Virus record (IMG/VR): IMGVR_UViG_3300027365_000639
Location: 1 to 23,855 of that record
Direction: 5' to 3' (one strand)
Source: a virus
DNA: 23,855 bases
Shown: positions 1-6,606 of the stretch, one piece after another
Numbering within the stretch: position 1 is the first letter of the stretch
How the letters are laid out: each line of letters starts with the position of its first letter
Made by a program: the position numbers and the translations under genes
Notes under the pieces: generated by a model
The model's input: the letters and a program-made list of their open reading frames with translations, nothing else
Database searches by the model: none
What the model was told of the DNA's origin: nothing

Positions 1-30
1 AGGACAACGGATTTTGAATCCGTCTTGTTT
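1..30 (+). other. Putative attachment core: tRNA-Gln(UUG) anticodon-arm fragment
   Basis: Bases 7-23 form a perfect 5-bp anticodon stem (ACGGA/TCCGT) around the 7-nt loop TTTTGAA, whose anticodon would be TTG (Gln). The flanking bases also fit the middle of a tRNA-Gln, but no T-arm, variable loop or acceptor end follows after about base 25. The tRNA is therefore cut here. It lies just outside the 3' end of an integrase gene, the usual place for the attachment core of a prophage integrated in a tRNA gene. The 5' half lies outside the window, so whether a whole tRNA gene is rebuilt at the other prophage end cannot be seen. Confidence 0.5.
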
Positions 31-167
31 ATATGTTTAGAATTGAATTGATTTGCACCAGTTTTGATATAACAGCCCTTAAGCCCTTTTTTTAAATTTT
101 ATATTTGTTTGTATTTGTTCCAATTTGCATTGTTTTTAAGAAATTTGGGAACACAAATGGAACGTCT
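31..167. other. Non-coding flank between attachment core and integrase
   Basis: AT-rich sequence with no credible gene. It contains the short direct repeat AGCCCTT at about 75-88 followed by a T-run. It also holds an imperfect inverted repeat (TTTGTTCCAATTT at about 114-126 against AAATTTGGGAACACAAA at about 141-157) that could be integrase arm-binding sites or a weak terminator for the leftward operon. Neither role can be proved from sequence alone. Confidence 0.3.
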
Positions 168-1313
168 TCATTCAAAATTTATTGCTTTTTCCAAAGCATT
201 AATTGCATCATTTTGTTGATCTAAATCTCCGTGATAATATAAATCAATAGTGGTTTTTATTGTAGAATGGCCAAGCATTTCCATCACGGTTTCTCTTTTT
301 ACATCATCATTAACGTTAATTGTTGCGAAAGTATGTCTTAAAGTATGGATAGAATATTTTTTAGGAAGTTCAGCTTTCTCTAATATTTCATTAAAATGAT
401 CATTATAATAATCAGGACGAAAAGGTGTTTTATCCAGTCGGCAAAAAACAAAATCTTTTTCATAATCACTTTTTCTGATACCATGTTTTAATCTGGCTTC
501 CTTTCTTCCTAATCTATATTTTTTTAAGACCCCAACAAGAGTTGGAGATATTTTAATTTGTCTCCGACTAGATTTATTTTTCATTTTTTCTTTGTGTATA
601 TAGCCACCTCTGACATTAACCATTGATTTTTTTATGTCAATGATTTGCTTATCCAAATCTACCTCTGTCCACTCTAAACCTAAAAGCTCGGATCTTCTCA
701 TTCCTGTCATTAATGCTGTAAATATAAAAGTAAACATTAACAGATCATCTTTTGCTGCTGTTAGTAGTTTTTGATATTCCTTTTTATTCATTACTGGAGC
801 TTCTTTTTTCTCTGGCCGCGGGGGATCTATTGCATCTAATGGATTGTATTTTTTTAAGCCCAACTTGATTGCCTTTTTTAATGCAGCATTTAAAAAAACA
901 AAGTGCTTGTGAAGGGTATTTTCTGAAAGACCTCCTTCACCTTTTTTTCTACCGTGATCTCTCATATTTTGAAAATAAACTTCTAAATGATAAGATTCAA
1001 GTTTTTGAACTTCAATATTGCCGAAATGAGGAATAAGATAACTCTCTAATATTCCTTTATATCCTTTGTAAGTAGATTCTTGAATGTTGGGTCGCTTATG
1101 GTTTTCTAACCACCTATCCAAATAATCCGACATAGTTACTTTTACTGGATCTACATAAGTTCCAGTTTGTTGAGAAGATTTAATTTCAACTATCCACTCT
1201 TGAGCTTCTTTTTTCTTATCAAATATTTTAGTTCTTCTTTTTCTTTTTTCACCACTGTCAATTTCAACAAAAGCCCTGTATTTACCATTATCAGTTTTTT
1301 GAATGTGAGGCAT
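168..1313 (-). CDS. int: Phage tyrosine recombinase (integrase)
   Basis: Catalyses site-specific integration and excision of the phage DNA at the attachment site. From the chosen start (381 residues) there is an N-terminal arm-DNA-binding domain (about 1-50), a SAM-like core-binding domain (about 60-155) and a C-terminal catalytic domain. Catalytic residues visible are Arg206 in TGMRRSE, a Lys in the KNKSSRR beta-hairpin, His323 and Arg326 in HTLRH, His349 in LGHS and the nucleophile Tyr359 in the LYYH segment. All are present, so the enzyme should be active. I chose the ATG at 1313 because a GTG four codons upstream lies inside the AAAGGTGG ribosome binding site. It is the last gene of the leftward lysogeny operon and sits next to the attachment core, the standard arrangement. 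Length and domain order match the Tn916/phage integrase family of Firmicutes. Confidence 0.96.
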   Translation of the reverse strand: MPHIQKTDNGKYRAFVEIDSGEKRKRRTKIFDKKKEAQEWIVEIKSSQQTGTYVDPVKVTMSDYLDRWLENHKRPNIQESTYKGYKGILESYLIPHFGNIEVQKLESYHLEVYFQNMRDHGRKKGEGGLSENTLHKHFVFLNAALKKAIKLGLKKYNPLDAIDPPRPEKKEAPVMNKKEYQKLLTAAKDDLLMFTFIFTALMTGMRRSELLGLEWTEVDLDKQIIDIKKSMVNVRGGYIHKEKMKNKSSRRQIKISPTLVGVLKKYRLGRKEARLKHGIRKSDYEKDFVFCRLDKTPFRPDYYNDHFNEILEKAELPKKYSIHTLRHTFATINVNDDVKRETVMEMLGHSTIKTTIDLYYHGDLDQQNDAINALEKAINFE

Positions 1314-1337
1314 TTTGTTTACCACCTTTCTTGATTG

Positions 1338-2300
1338 CTACCTTTTGATTTTATAACCTCCCAATATTTTTGGAGTAGCTAGATCTTTGCTGTAAGTATC
1401 AACTAAATAAACCATTACGCTTTCAGTTTCATCAACTTTTCCTGTATTCCAAATTATATTTTGTATAGTAGATCCTAATTGTTCAGCTAATCTTTCTTTT
1501 TCATGTTCGGGTGAATAATACCAATCATCACTTATAAAAACATTTACAAACTTCCAGCTGCCATCACCGTGCCTGGGGCTGACATCAACAATTACTCCAT
1601 TACTTTTGTCTATTAATTCATTAACAGCATTTTCAAAAGTATGATTTTGTTTTTGTTTTACTGCACTTTCAGTCGGATAATAAAAATCTATATCATTTAT
1701 TTGACCAAAATAAGATTTTCCGTCAGTTTTTTGAGCTTTTTGATCGCCTAACATTTTAGATCCATCTTTGCCGTATGTATTAATTATATTTTCCGGCTGA
1801 TTATAATCTTCGGAATTAAAACTAAAAGATGCCATTCCTAAATATGTCCCGACAGGAGCATCCTCAGGCATAATAAATGTCTTTTTCGCTACTCCATCTT
1901 TAATAACAGTGGTATCGCTTTTCATATTATAATCACTATCTAATAAACTCAACTCAAATATTCCACCGTCCGGCACATTAGACTTAATTTTTAGAATAAC
2001 TTTATTATCTTTAACATTCGCAAATAAGTCAGCCCTAAACTCTCTATTAACCTTATTCTTAGTTTCTTCCACTTTTTTTGTTTCTACAGCAGTATTTGCG
2101 GAATTGCCATTTTCCTCTTCGGCACCTCCAAAAACAAGACCTATTAAAAATATACCTAACCAGGCACCAGATATTGTTTTACCCACTTTTGAAAACTTGT
2201 CTGACCTTAAAACTAATATTGGTCCAATAACAGGAATAAAGACAGCCGCTAAAATAAGTAACAATTTCTTTGAATCAAACCCTTTGTTATTTTCTTTCAA
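1338..2300 (-). CDS. Membrane-anchored protein of the lysogeny module, function unknown
   Basis: A 320-residue protein with two hydrophobic segments (about 12-31 and 43-60) joined by a basic loop, then an acidic, Asn/Ser-rich linker (60-85) and a soluble domain of about 230 residues. Residues 85-170 alternate like a beta-sandwich and resemble Ig-like domains (segments around DGGIFELSLL and MPEDAPVGTY). I do not recognise the C-terminal part. No Cys and no lipobox are visible. The start has a strong AAGGAGG site. It lies between repressor and integrase in the same orientation, so it is probably expressed in the lysogen. Such extra genes often serve superinfection exclusion or alter the host surface; that is inference, and membrane topology is uncertain. 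Confidence 0.85.
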   Translation of the reverse strand: MKENNKGFDSKKLLLILAAVFIPVIGPILVLRSDKFSKVGKTISGAWLGIFLIGLVFGGAEEENGNSANTAVETKKVEETKNKVNREFRADLFANVKDNKVILKIKSNVPDGGIFELSLLDSDYNMKSDTTVIKDGVAKKTFIMPEDAPVGTYLGMASFSFNSEDYNQPENIINTYGKDGSKMLGDQKAQKTDGKSYFGQINDIDFYYPTESAVKQKQNHTFENAVNELIDKSNGVIVDVSPRHGDGSWKFVNVFISDDWYYSPEHEKERLAEQLGSTIQNIIWNTGKVDETESVMVYLVDTYSKDLATPKILGGYKIKR

Positions 2301-2318
2301 TTTTAACTCCTCCTTTTT

Positions 2319-2954
2319 TTAAAATGATCTAGTTAATCCAACAACTTTACCTACAATTCTTGCATCTTTACTTTTAATCATGATTGGATCATACTTTTTA
2401 TTCTCAGGTTGCAAAATCACACTACCATTTTGTTTAAAAACTCTTTTTAAGGTAGCATCGTGAGCATTAACCATTACTACAGCAATATCTTTATGGTTAA
2501 CATCACATTGCTTTCTTACTAAAACCAAATCACCTTCATAAATACCGGCGCCTATCATACTATCTCCAGAGACTTCTAAGTAAAAATATTGCCCATCCCT
2601 AACCTTTTCAGAAGGAACTTTTTCATAACCTTTTATGTTCTCCTGGGCTAATATAGGTTGTCCAGCTGCAATTGAACCAAGCACTGGTATTTCCTCAAAT
2701 CCCTGATACCCATCAACTTTTTTATGTTTTGGTTCATCATATCCTAGTAACCAAACTGGATTCACATTAAAATAATCAGCTATTACTTTCACTGTAGGTA
2801 TCTTAGGTACCATTTTATTATTTTTATATCTTGAAATAGTTGCTGCAGATAAGTCTGTAATCTCAGCTATAACATCTAAATTAATACCTTTTTCTTCAAT
2901 CAATTGACTTAACCTTTTAGCAAAAACTTCACTTTTTAATTTATCTTCTTTCAT
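2319..2954 (-). CDS. CI/LexA-like repressor with S24 self-cleavage domain
   Basis: The lysogenic master repressor. Residues 8-72 form an XRE-type helix-turn-helix (DVIAEITDLSAATISRYKN is the core). Residues 88-211 form a LexA/CI S24 peptidase domain with the expected cleavage site Ala97-Gly98 in GSIAAGQP, nucleophile Ser132 in SGDSM and general base Lys170 in ATLKR. All three are intact, so the protein should autocleave when RecA is activated, which makes the prophage SOS-inducible. The start follows GGAGGTG with a 6-nt gap. It is transcribed away from the early operon, and 15-bp palindromes fill the divergent gap. These are the probable operators, so it should also autoregulate. Confidence 0.96.
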   Translation of the reverse strand: MKEDKLKSEVFAKRLSQLIEEKGINLDVIAEITDLSAATISRYKNNKMVPKIPTVKVIADYFNVNPVWLLGYDEPKHKKVDGYQGFEEIPVLGSIAAGQPILAQENIKGYEKVPSEKVRDGQYFYLEVSGDSMIGAGIYEGDLVLVRKQCDVNHKDIAVVMVNAHDATLKRVFKQNGSVILQPENKKYDPIMIKSKDARIVGKVVGLTRSF

Positions 2955-2987
2955 TTTTGCACCTCCAATTACTAATAATGTAATTAT

Positions 2988-3016
2988 ATTATAATACTTT
3001 ATATTGCATTTTGCAA
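2988..3016 (-). promoter_or_regulatory. Leftward repressor/lysogeny promoter
   Basis: Read on the minus strand: -35 TTGCAA (3016-3011), 17-nt spacer, perfect -10 TATAAT (2993-2988), about 34 bases before the repressor start. The -35 box lies wholly inside a 15-bp operator-like palindrome (3003-3017), which suggests autorepression. Confidence 0.7.
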
Positions 3017-3110
3017 GAATAAATTAATATTTATCAGAAAATATTGCGAAAAGTATTGACAAGTTTTTTTAGTTATGTTAGTATTTTAATTAAGAATTAC
3101 GAAACGCAAT
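3003..3110. promoter_or_regulatory. Repressor/Cro operator array (three 15-bp imperfect palindromes)
   Basis: Three related sites: ATTGCATTTTGCAAG (3003-3017), ATTGCGAAAAGTATT (3043-3057) and ATTACGAAACGCAAT (3096-3110). They share ATTRCR, a 3-bp centre and a YGYAA-like right half; the middle site has the weakest right half. The first covers the -35 of the leftward promoter. The second touches the -35 of the rightward promoter. The third lies just after its expected start point. This is the arrangement of a lambda-type operator region. Which protein binds which site is inferred. Confidence 0.65.
3056..3084 (+). promoter_or_regulatory. Rightward early promoter
   Basis: Perfect -35 TTGACA (3056-3061), 17-nt spacer, -10 TAGTAT (3079-3084), transcription expected from about 3091. 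It would drive the Cro-like gene and the whole early operon and is flanked by two operator-like palindromes. Confidence 0.8.
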
Positions 3111-3127
3111 AAAAGGAGGTGGAACTT

Positions 3128-3343
3128 TTGGCTGACTACACAAAAATGTGGGAACTCAAAAGAAAGATCAAAGAAGAAGGCTATACTTACGCCGAGTTAG
3201 CTGTTGAAATAGGGATGGGCGCAAATACTCTTAGTGATAAATTGAACGGTAAATCTACTTTTACTATTGATGAAGTTCAATTAATAGTCGAAATTCTTGA
3301 TATTGATCCTAGAGAAATTCCTAAATATTTTTTTAATTTATAA
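3128..3343 (+). CDS. Cro-like XRE-family regulator
   Basis: A 71-residue protein that is essentially one helix-turn-helix domain (core YTYAELAVEIGMGANTLSDKL). It resembles the short Cro-like/DUF739 regulators found first in the early operon of Firmicute phages. I chose the TTG at 3128, which sits 6 nt after AAAGGAGGTG; an in-frame GTG at 3119 is part of that ribosome binding site. It lies opposite the CI-like repressor and should compete for the same operators, favouring lytic growth. An operator-like palindrome follows directly after its stop codon. Confidence 0.85.
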   Translation: MADYTKMWELKRKIKEEGYTYAELAVEIGMGANTLSDKLNGKSTFTIDEVQLIVEILDIDPREIPKYFFNL

Positions 3344-3357
3344 TTACGTAACGTAAG
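3343..3357. promoter_or_regulatory. Fourth operator-like palindrome, upstream of the antirepressor
   Basis: ATTACGTAACGTAAG matches the consensus of the three sites in the divergent promoter region and begins on the last base of the Cro-like gene's stop codon. It ends 11 bases before the antirepressor start, close to its ribosome binding site. A repressor bound here could block elongation into the antirepressor gene. Confidence 0.5.
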
Positions 3358-3368
3358 GATGATATAAA

Positions 3369-4103
3369 ATGAATGATATTAAGATTTTTGAAAATTATCA
3401 GTTTGGAGAAATAAGAGTTAGAAAAGAAAATGATCAAATTTGGTTTGTTGCTAAAGATTTATGTAATGCATTAGATATTTCTCATTATAGAGATGCAGTT
3501 TATAGATTAGATGATGATGAAAGGGGGTCGCTAATAGTCGACACCCCTGGAGGAAGACAAGAAATGTCAGCAGTAAATGAACCAGGAATGTATTCTTTGG
3601 TTTTGAAAAGTAGAAAACCAGAAGCGAAAAAATTTAAGCGCTGGATAACTCACGATGTAATTCCTGAAATCAGAAAGACTGGACAGTATGCTGCTAAACC
3701 TAGATCAGTTGAGGATCTTATTATTATGCAGGCTGAATCAGTTAAGGAATTGAAACAAAAGGTTGATCATCAGGAAAAGCAAATTAAGTCAATGAAAAAT
3801 TCGCTTATTCACACGGATCAAGATTGGCGTGACTGGGCTAATAAACAACTTAACACTATAGGCTACCAAATGGGAGAAAGATATAGAGAAGCTAGAAGAA
3901 TGAGCTACACTATATTAGAAAACAGAGCGCGCTGCCGTTTAGATGTTAGATTATCAAACCTAAAAAACAGGCTAAGAGAAGCTGGAGCGACTGAAACAAG
4001 AATTAACGATGCAAATAAATTAGATGTTATTGGTGAAGATCCCAGGTTGAAAGAAATATACAAATCAGTTATAGAAAAACTTTCTATCAAGTATTCAGTC
4101 TAA
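3369..4103 (+). CDS. Phage antirepressor, BRO-N domain
   Basis: A 244-residue two-domain protein. Residues 5-105 are a BRO-N domain (features include WFVAKDLCNALDI, the conserved NEPGMYSLVLKSRKPEAKKFKRW and VIPEIRKTGQY). A coiled-coil stretch follows (about 112-145), then a charged C-terminal domain (about 150-244) that looks like the ORF6C-type ends of Firmicute phage antirepressors. Proteins of this family bind or displace the CI-like repressor and trigger induction. It is the second gene of the early operon, preceded by its own operator-like site, so its expression is probably tightly held off in the lysogen. The BRO-N call is confident; the C-terminal family is less so. Confidence 0.92.
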   Translation: MNDIKIFENYQFGEIRVRKENDQIWFVAKDLCNALDISHYRDAVYRLDDDERGSLIVDTPGGRQEMSAVNEPGMYSLVLKSRKPEAKKFKRWITHDVIPEIRKTGQYAAKPRSVEDLIIMQAESVKELKQKVDHQEKQIKSMKNSLIHTDQDWRDWANKQLNTIGYQMGERYREARRMSYTILENRARCRLDVRLSNLKNRLREAGATETRINDANKLDVIGEDPRLKEIYKSVIEKLSIKYSV

Positions 4104-4118
4104 GAGGAGGTGTTTGAA

Positions 4119-4364
4119 TTGAAGCCAGAAATTCAAGCTAAAGAGATCATAGAGAAAAGGGTTAGTGAAGAAGTTAAAAAATACCCGTTATTAATGAAAG
4201 TAGATGAAGTTAAGGAAGTGTTAGAAATTAGCGATGATGGCCAGATATATAAAATGCTTAATAAAGGCCAGGTACCCGGAGGAAAGAAAATACCTGGTTT
4301 AGGTTGGAGAATTAATAGAGATGTCTTTTTTACCTGGCTTTATTCTGGAGGTGATTCAAATTAA
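4119..4364 (+). CDS. Excisionase-like helix-turn-helix protein
   Basis: An 81-residue protein whose residues about 24-78 fit the HTH_17/excisionase fold: MKVDEVKEVLEISDDGQIYKML, a basic wing (GGKKIPGLGWRI) and the final NRDVFFTWL. I chose TTG at 4119, which is 6 nt after the ribosome binding site GGAGGTG; the GTG at 4110 is part of that site. The family includes phage Xis proteins, which bend attachment-site DNA during excision, and small early regulators. The integrase lies 3 kb away on the other strand, so the excisionase role is plausible but not shown. Confidence 0.75.
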   Translation: MKPEIQAKEIIEKRVSEEVKKYPLLMKVDEVKEVLEISDDGQIYKMLNKGQVPGGKKIPGLGWRINRDVFFTWLYSGGDSN

Positions 4365-4398
4365 AAAAATCATCTTTAAATTAAAAGGGGCCTTAGAA

Positions 4399-4650
4399 AT
4401 GCTCATCATCGCTTTAAAAGTTTCAGAAAGTGAAGAGGATAAAGAAATAGTTTTTAGAGCTCAACAGAAATTAGGAATGAAGAACGGCCTGAGGTATGCG
4501 AAAAGAGATTTTGTAGATGAAGTTGCTGACCAATTAGTATTATCAATTATTGAAACTTTAGAAAATCAAATCTCAGAAGTTAAAGAACACCTGGAAAATA
4601 AATTAAAAAATAGAAACTCTGGAGAGGATGAACTAAATGAAATTAACTAA
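4399..4650 (+). CDS. Hypothetical helical protein
   Basis: An 83-residue, charged, mostly helical protein of no recognised family; its C-terminal third (ETLENQISEVKEHLENKLKN) looks like a coiled coil. ATG 4399 follows AAAAGGGG with an 8-nt gap. The frame is open further upstream, and the sequence before this ATG (KKIIFKLKGALE) continues the same helical pattern. A strong GGAGGTG lies 6 nt before an ATT codon at 4360, so translation may instead begin there at a rare AUU codon (96 residues). The upstream GTG at 4351 is inside that ribosome binding site. Confidence 0.65.
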   Translation: MLIIALKVSESEEDKEIVFRAQQKLGMKNGLRYAKRDFVDEVADQLVLSIIETLENQISEVKEHLENKLKNRNSGEDELNEIN

Positions 4651-4894
4651 AAAAGAAAAAACAGCCAGTTTGTTACTTGATTTATTTGTAGATTTCAATG
4701 ATAAAGCTGAGGTTATTTATTATGTTGATCCAGTAGATGAATTAGTAATGTGTTCGACGGGAAAAGAAACAAAACTCATTTGTCCTATAAATGAGGTAGA
4801 AAGCGCAACCAGTACTGAAGATGATGTTTTATTCATTGAAGCGGACAAAACCTTTAAATTGACTAAATCTGGACCTATGGAGGTGCAAAAATGA
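4637..4894 (+). CDS. Hypothetical small acidic protein
   Basis: 85 residues, no recognised family. The sequence looks like a small alpha/beta or beta-barrel fold with alternating hydrophobic strands (AEVIYYVDPVDELVMC, TKLICPINEV, DVLFIEADKTFKL). Two Cys are spaced too far apart for a zinc finger. ATG follows GGAGAGG. It overlaps the preceding gene by 14 bases and the next by 4 (ATGA), indicating translational coupling in the early operon. Confidence 0.7.
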   Translation: MKLTKKEKTASLLLDLFVDFNDKAEVIYYVDPVDELVMCSTGKETKLICPINEVESATSTEDDVLFIEADKTFKLTKSGPMEVQK

Positions 4895-5085
4895 AGATAG
4901 ATATCAGTTTATCTGAGGAAATGACTATCAAAAGTGCTTTGCAGATGAGGTTGGCCAACCTGAAATCGATAAAATATAAAGATGAATATGTAAAAAAAGA
5001 AATTAAGAAAATTGAATTACTCTTGGAGAAACTAAATAAAGAAGATGAAAAAGAAGCTAAGAGAATAATGAGAGGTGAAGGTTAA
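4891..5085 (+). CDS. Hypothetical small helical protein
   Basis: 64 residues, Lys/Glu-rich, predicted to be nearly all helix with a leucine-rich coiled-coil-like segment (KKEIKKIELLLEKLNKE). No family recognised. The ATG follows ATGGAGGTGCAAAA, a strong ribosome binding site inside the end of the preceding gene. Confidence 0.65.
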   Translation: MKIDISLSEEMTIKSALQMRLANLKSIKYKDEYVKKEIKKIELLLEKLNKEDEKEAKRIMRGEG

Positions 5086-5086
5086 G

Positions 5087-5389
5087 ATGGGAACTATTAG
5101 AGAATGGCAACTTGTTATAATGGGTTTTCTTTGGGCCTTCCTTCTGTTCGTATTATTTCCACCAATGATCAAAGATATAATAGACACATTTAAAGAATTG
5201 TTTATACTGCTGCTGGCCCGGATAATTATATTTTTTAAGCGAATCAGAAAATTTTGGGCTATCTGGCGAAAGACTAAAGAAATCCCAGCTGATGGCACAG
5301 CTGAGATTCAAAAGAAAAAGCACTCTAAATACATTATAACAAATAGTTGCACTGATTTCCATAGGCAAAACTTAGAGAGGTGGAGATAA
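5087..5389 (+). CDS. Small membrane protein of the early operon
   Basis: 100 residues. Two hydrophobic segments (about 7-28 and 38-50) are followed by a strongly basic stretch (FFKRIRKFWAIWRKTK) and a polar tail, suggesting a membrane hairpin or one anchored helix with a cytoplasmic tail. I chose ATG 5087 rather than the in-frame GTG at 5075, because the latter is part of the GAGGTGAAGG ribosome binding site. No family recognised. The stop codon overlaps the next start (TAATG). Confidence 0.7.
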   Translation: MGTIREWQLVIMGFLWAFLLFVLFPPMIKDIIDTFKELFILLLARIIIFFKRIRKFWAIWRKTKEIPADGTAEIQKKKHSKYIITNSCTDFHRQNLERWR

Positions 5390-5646
5390 TGAAATTATTT
5401 TTAAAATTTAAACTTTGGTTAATTGGAATACTGATCCCTTCAATTCATAAAGATTTAGATTTCTTAGAGCTGAACTATGACAGAAGCAAGAAAGGTCCTC
5501 TGATTATTTTATCAAATAAAGGAGCTGGCCAGATCAAGGACTGGGAAGGTAAATATTATCACTCTTATCAAAAAACTATAGGTAAAACAAAATTAACCCA
5601 TTATGATACTACAGAAATTTACAGAGCAGAAGAAAATGAAGCATAA
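5389..5646 (+). CDS. Hypothetical protein with N-terminal hydrophobic segment
   Basis: 85 residues. The first 20 (LFLKFKLWLIGILIPSI) are hydrophobic with two Lys and could be a membrane anchor or amphipathic helix; the rest is polar (LIILSNKGAGQIKDWEGKYY). No family recognised. ATG 5389 overlaps the preceding stop by one base and follows GAGGTGGAG, so the two membrane-associated products are probably made together. Confidence 0.65.
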   Translation: MKLFLKFKLWLIGILIPSIHKDLDFLELNYDRSKKGPLIILSNKGAGQIKDWEGKYYHSYQKTIGKTKLTHYDTTEIYRAEENEA

Positions 5647-5666
5647 AAATTTGGTGGTGATAAAGC

Positions 5667-6605
5667 GTGGCTGGATACTTCAAACTCTATCGAGATATAT
5701 TTGAAAGCAGCATATGGATGCAGCCAGTTGATTTAAGATTGTTCATATACCTAATTGGACAGGCCCGCTATAAAGAAGAACCTAACACCAAATATAAGAC
5801 TTATGGAATCAATATTAAACGCGGGCAGTTCCTCAGGTCCTATAGAAAAATAAGAGATGATCTTGAGTATTTTGAGAACAATGCTCTTAAGCATTATAGC
5901 CTTTCAGTAATCAAACGTTCGGTGGATAGATTGGTAGAACAAGAAAGAATAGAAATTGAACAAACTAAGCTTGGAACACTCTTTACAGTCGTTAATTACT
6001 GTCAGTATCAGGATTATCAAGAAAAATGCGACCAGCTTGGAACAGACTTGGAACAGGGTTGGAACGGCGCTGGAACGGACGCGGAACAATACAGTAAGAA
6101 GGGGAAAGAAGGGGAAAGAAAGGAGAAAGAAAAACGTTCGGACTATGAAAGCCCGAACCCTCCTTCTAAAACCGAAGAAGATAACCCTAAATATGGAGAA
6201 GATTCTAGACCTTATAAAGCAGCAATGCATTTAAGAAAAAGAATTTTAGAAAATAATGAAAAGGCCCAGGTCCCTCAACCAGATCCAAAGTCAATGGAAA
6301 AATGGGCTTACGAGTTAGATAAGTTAAATAGACTGGGTCCGGTAGGTAGAAATGATGCCGGTTATGATTGGAAAGAGATCGGAATGATTATGGAATGGTG
6401 CCAGGATCATCACTTCTGGAACACTAATATTTTATCAGCCGGTACTTTTAGAGAACAAATAATCAAATTAGAAAATCAAATGAAAAGCGATATTAATAAT
6501 GGAGAATGGAAAGCATCTAAAAATTCAAAACAAAAAGGGAATAAGAGAAAAGAGTTGTTTTTAAAATATAAAAATGAAGAAGAAAATAATTCTGGAGGTG
6601 AATAG
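5667..6605 (+). CDS. Replisome organizer / phage replication initiator
   Basis: A 312-residue protein with the build of Firmicute phage replication initiators. Residues 1-115 form a winged-helix DNA-binding domain (YFKLYRDIFESSIWMQP, then ALKHYSLSVIKRSVDRLVEQERI). Residues about 120-185 are a low-complexity Lys/Glu-rich linker. Residues 185-285 form a helical C-terminal domain (WCQDHHFWNTNILSAGTFREQI) of the type that recruits the helicase loader. It starts with GTG, 6 nt after GGTGGTGA. The gene segment encoding the linker contains an 11-bp iteron array and a purine tract, matching the lambda O arrangement in which the origin lies inside the initiator gene. The next gene is a G39P-like helicase loader, supporting the assignment. 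Confidence 0.85.
   Translation: MAGYFKLYRDIFESSIWMQPVDLRLFIYLIGQARYKEEPNTKYKTYGINIKRGQFLRSYRKIRDDLEYFENNALKHYSLSVIKRSVDRLVEQERIEIEQTKLGTLFTVVNYCQYQDYQEKCDQLGTDLEQGWNGAGTDAEQYSKKGKEGERKEKEKRSDYESPNPPSKTEEDNPKYGEDSRPYKAAMHLRKRILENNEKAQVPQPDPKSMEKWAYELDKLNRLGPVGRNDAGYDWKEIGMIMEWCQDHHFWNTNILSAGTFREQIIKLENQMKSDINNGEWKASKNSKQKGNKRKELFLKYKNEEENNSGGE
6037..6091 (+). repeat. Five 11-bp iterons inside the initiator gene (putative replication origin)
   Basis: GGAAC occurs at 6039, 6050, 6061, 6072 and 6083, exactly 11 bp apart, within units TTGGAACAGAC, TTGGAACAGGG, TTGGAACGGCG, CTGGAACGGAC and GCGGAACAATA. A sixth copy of the longer word AGCTTGGAACA lies at 5968-5978, exactly six periods (66 bp) upstream of the copy at 6034-6044. 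Because 11 is not a multiple of 3, the encoded residues are not periodic, so selection is on the DNA. One site per helical turn suits cooperative initiator binding. Confidence 0.75.
6096..6134 (+). repeat. 39-nt homopurine tract next to the iterons
   Basis: An unbroken purine run containing two copies of GGGGAAAGAA (6101-6120) and a third degenerate copy, starting 5 bp after the iterons. It could be an unwinding or triplex-forming element of the origin. It also encodes the Lys/Glu-rich linker of the initiator, which is an alternative explanation. Confidence 0.6.
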
Positions 6606-6606
6606 A

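Noticed and set aside
70-95. Possible terminator near AGCCCTTAAGCCCTTTTTTT
   Set aside because: The AGCCCTT copies are direct, not inverted, so no stable stem forms before the T-run.
2104-2322. Plus-strand open frame opposite the lysogeny membrane protein
   Set aside because: Shadow of the hydrophobic N-terminal region on the other strand, ending inside the ribosome binding site of that gene.
5968-6091. Short regular repeats that might be taken for a CRISPR array
   Set aside because: Units are 11 bp with no spacers, lie inside a gene and have no cas genes nearby; they fit iterons.
5904-6230. Minus-strand open frame across the iteron region
   Set aside because: Opposite the replication initiator gene; it is kept open by the purine tract and has no start signals.
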